DNA of 64,000 nucleotides from Monoplex corrugatus (Eukaryota > Mollusca > Gastropoda > Littorinimorpha > Ranellidae), in the NCBI GenBank assembly GCA_030674185.1, contig CM060307.1, positions 55,018,481-55,082,480 on the forward strand. Reading direction: 5' to 3'. Below the pieces are notes generated by a model, which had not been told where the DNA came from, did not search any database, and saw only the letters and a list, made by a program, of their open reading frames with translations. The position numbers and the translations under genes are program-made. Of the stretch, positions 63,463 through 64,000 are shown piece by piece (position 1 is the first letter of the stretch; each line of letters opens with the position of its first letter).

Positions 63463-64000
63463 CTAACAGACAAGTACCAAACAATAATGAATGAATTTTC
63501 ACTGCAAATGGAAAAAGCACAAAATTTATTGTCAAATCAAAAGAAAATTCAAAAGCCTCACAAAACAAGGCAATGCAAATACCATACATAAATGCTTTAA
63601 TAGTCTTAAAATAATAAAGTGCAATACTGGTGGAATTTTATAACCCAAACAATCAAAATGTATGTAATCAAGTTCTTTTCATTTGTAAGCAAAACTTCAG
63701 GCTGAAAATGTAATCATCAACAACATAACAATTAAAATATTGGATAATCAAAATGTATGTAATAAGTTCTTTTCGTTTGTAAGCAAACCTTCAGGCTAAA
63801 AATGTAATCATCAACAACATAACAATTAAAATATTGTGAAAAAAAATGCTTTCACACTGTATATACAAATTAATACTGAAAGTGTTTCAAAATTGCACAA
63901 CAAAAATGCATGTGGCTGGTATTTTGTAACATTTCATAAACAAACAAGTGGTAAAGAATATAACCATCAACAATTTTTTTTTTGAAAAGTGCAAAACCAC

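Larger units (their letters stand above)
61041..64000. other. Intergenic sequence with SINE-like pieces and microsatellites
   Basis: No exon found. At 63,647-63,835 a block containing AATCAAAATGTATGTAAT-AGTTCTTTTC is tandemly duplicated (second copy from about 63,747). Confidence 0.5.

Overview
This is a eukaryotic genome window, most likely from a mollusc and probably a marine gastropod. The evidence is AT-rich sequence, GT-AG introns of 0.3-4.8 kb, heavy CA/CT microsatellites, many tRNA-headed SINE-like repeats and a protein gene with a clear animal orthologue. The clade call is inference; the protein-level calls are firmer.

Layout. (1) 1-6,223: sparse sequence holding at least the 3'-terminal exon of an unrecognised minus-strand gene (2,851-3,033) and a CpG-containing stretch at about 4,314-4,740, probably a divergent promoter. 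(2) 6,224-33,804: a 17-coding-exon plus-strand gene for a TTLL4-type tubulin polyglutamylase. The exon lengths sum to 3,456 nt (1,151 aa plus stop) with every phase matching. Its introns hold an intact intron-containing piggyBac transposon (15,499-18,897), two decayed piggyBac relics (21,446 and 27,176-29,019), short CAGGG-ended DNA transposons, LINE and SINE pieces, and a 50-bp minisatellite that resembles the start of the last exon. (3) 33,805-about 35,000: TTLL4 3' UTR. (4) 38,385-40,035: a 28-bp minisatellite of roughly 55-60 units. (5) 40-52 kb: repeats, including a LINE fragment, a cluster of TTAA-bounded hairpins (46,620-47,143) and a 679-bp terminal-inverted-repeat element (47,632-48,310). 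(6) 52,162-53,474, minus strand: a TRIM gene (RING, two B-boxes, coiled coil, C-terminal membrane segments) broken by two single-base frameshifts. (7) 54-61 kb: a nest of LINE copies interrupting one another, with an 884-bp TIR element lodged in one of them. (8) 61-64 kb: SINE-like pieces and microsatellites, no gene seen.

The two recognised host genes (TTLL4 and TRIM) show no functional link; they are simply neighbours. The main theme is mobile DNA. At least three piggyBac-type elements plus a TTAA hairpin family lie in one locus, and several insertions have readable target-site duplications (TTAA; 6 bp; 5 bp; 13 bp). The best candidates for new biology are the intact piggyBac with its repeat-expanded linker, the TTAA hairpin cluster, and the duplicated splice acceptor that ties the last TTLL4 exon to its neighbouring minisatellite.
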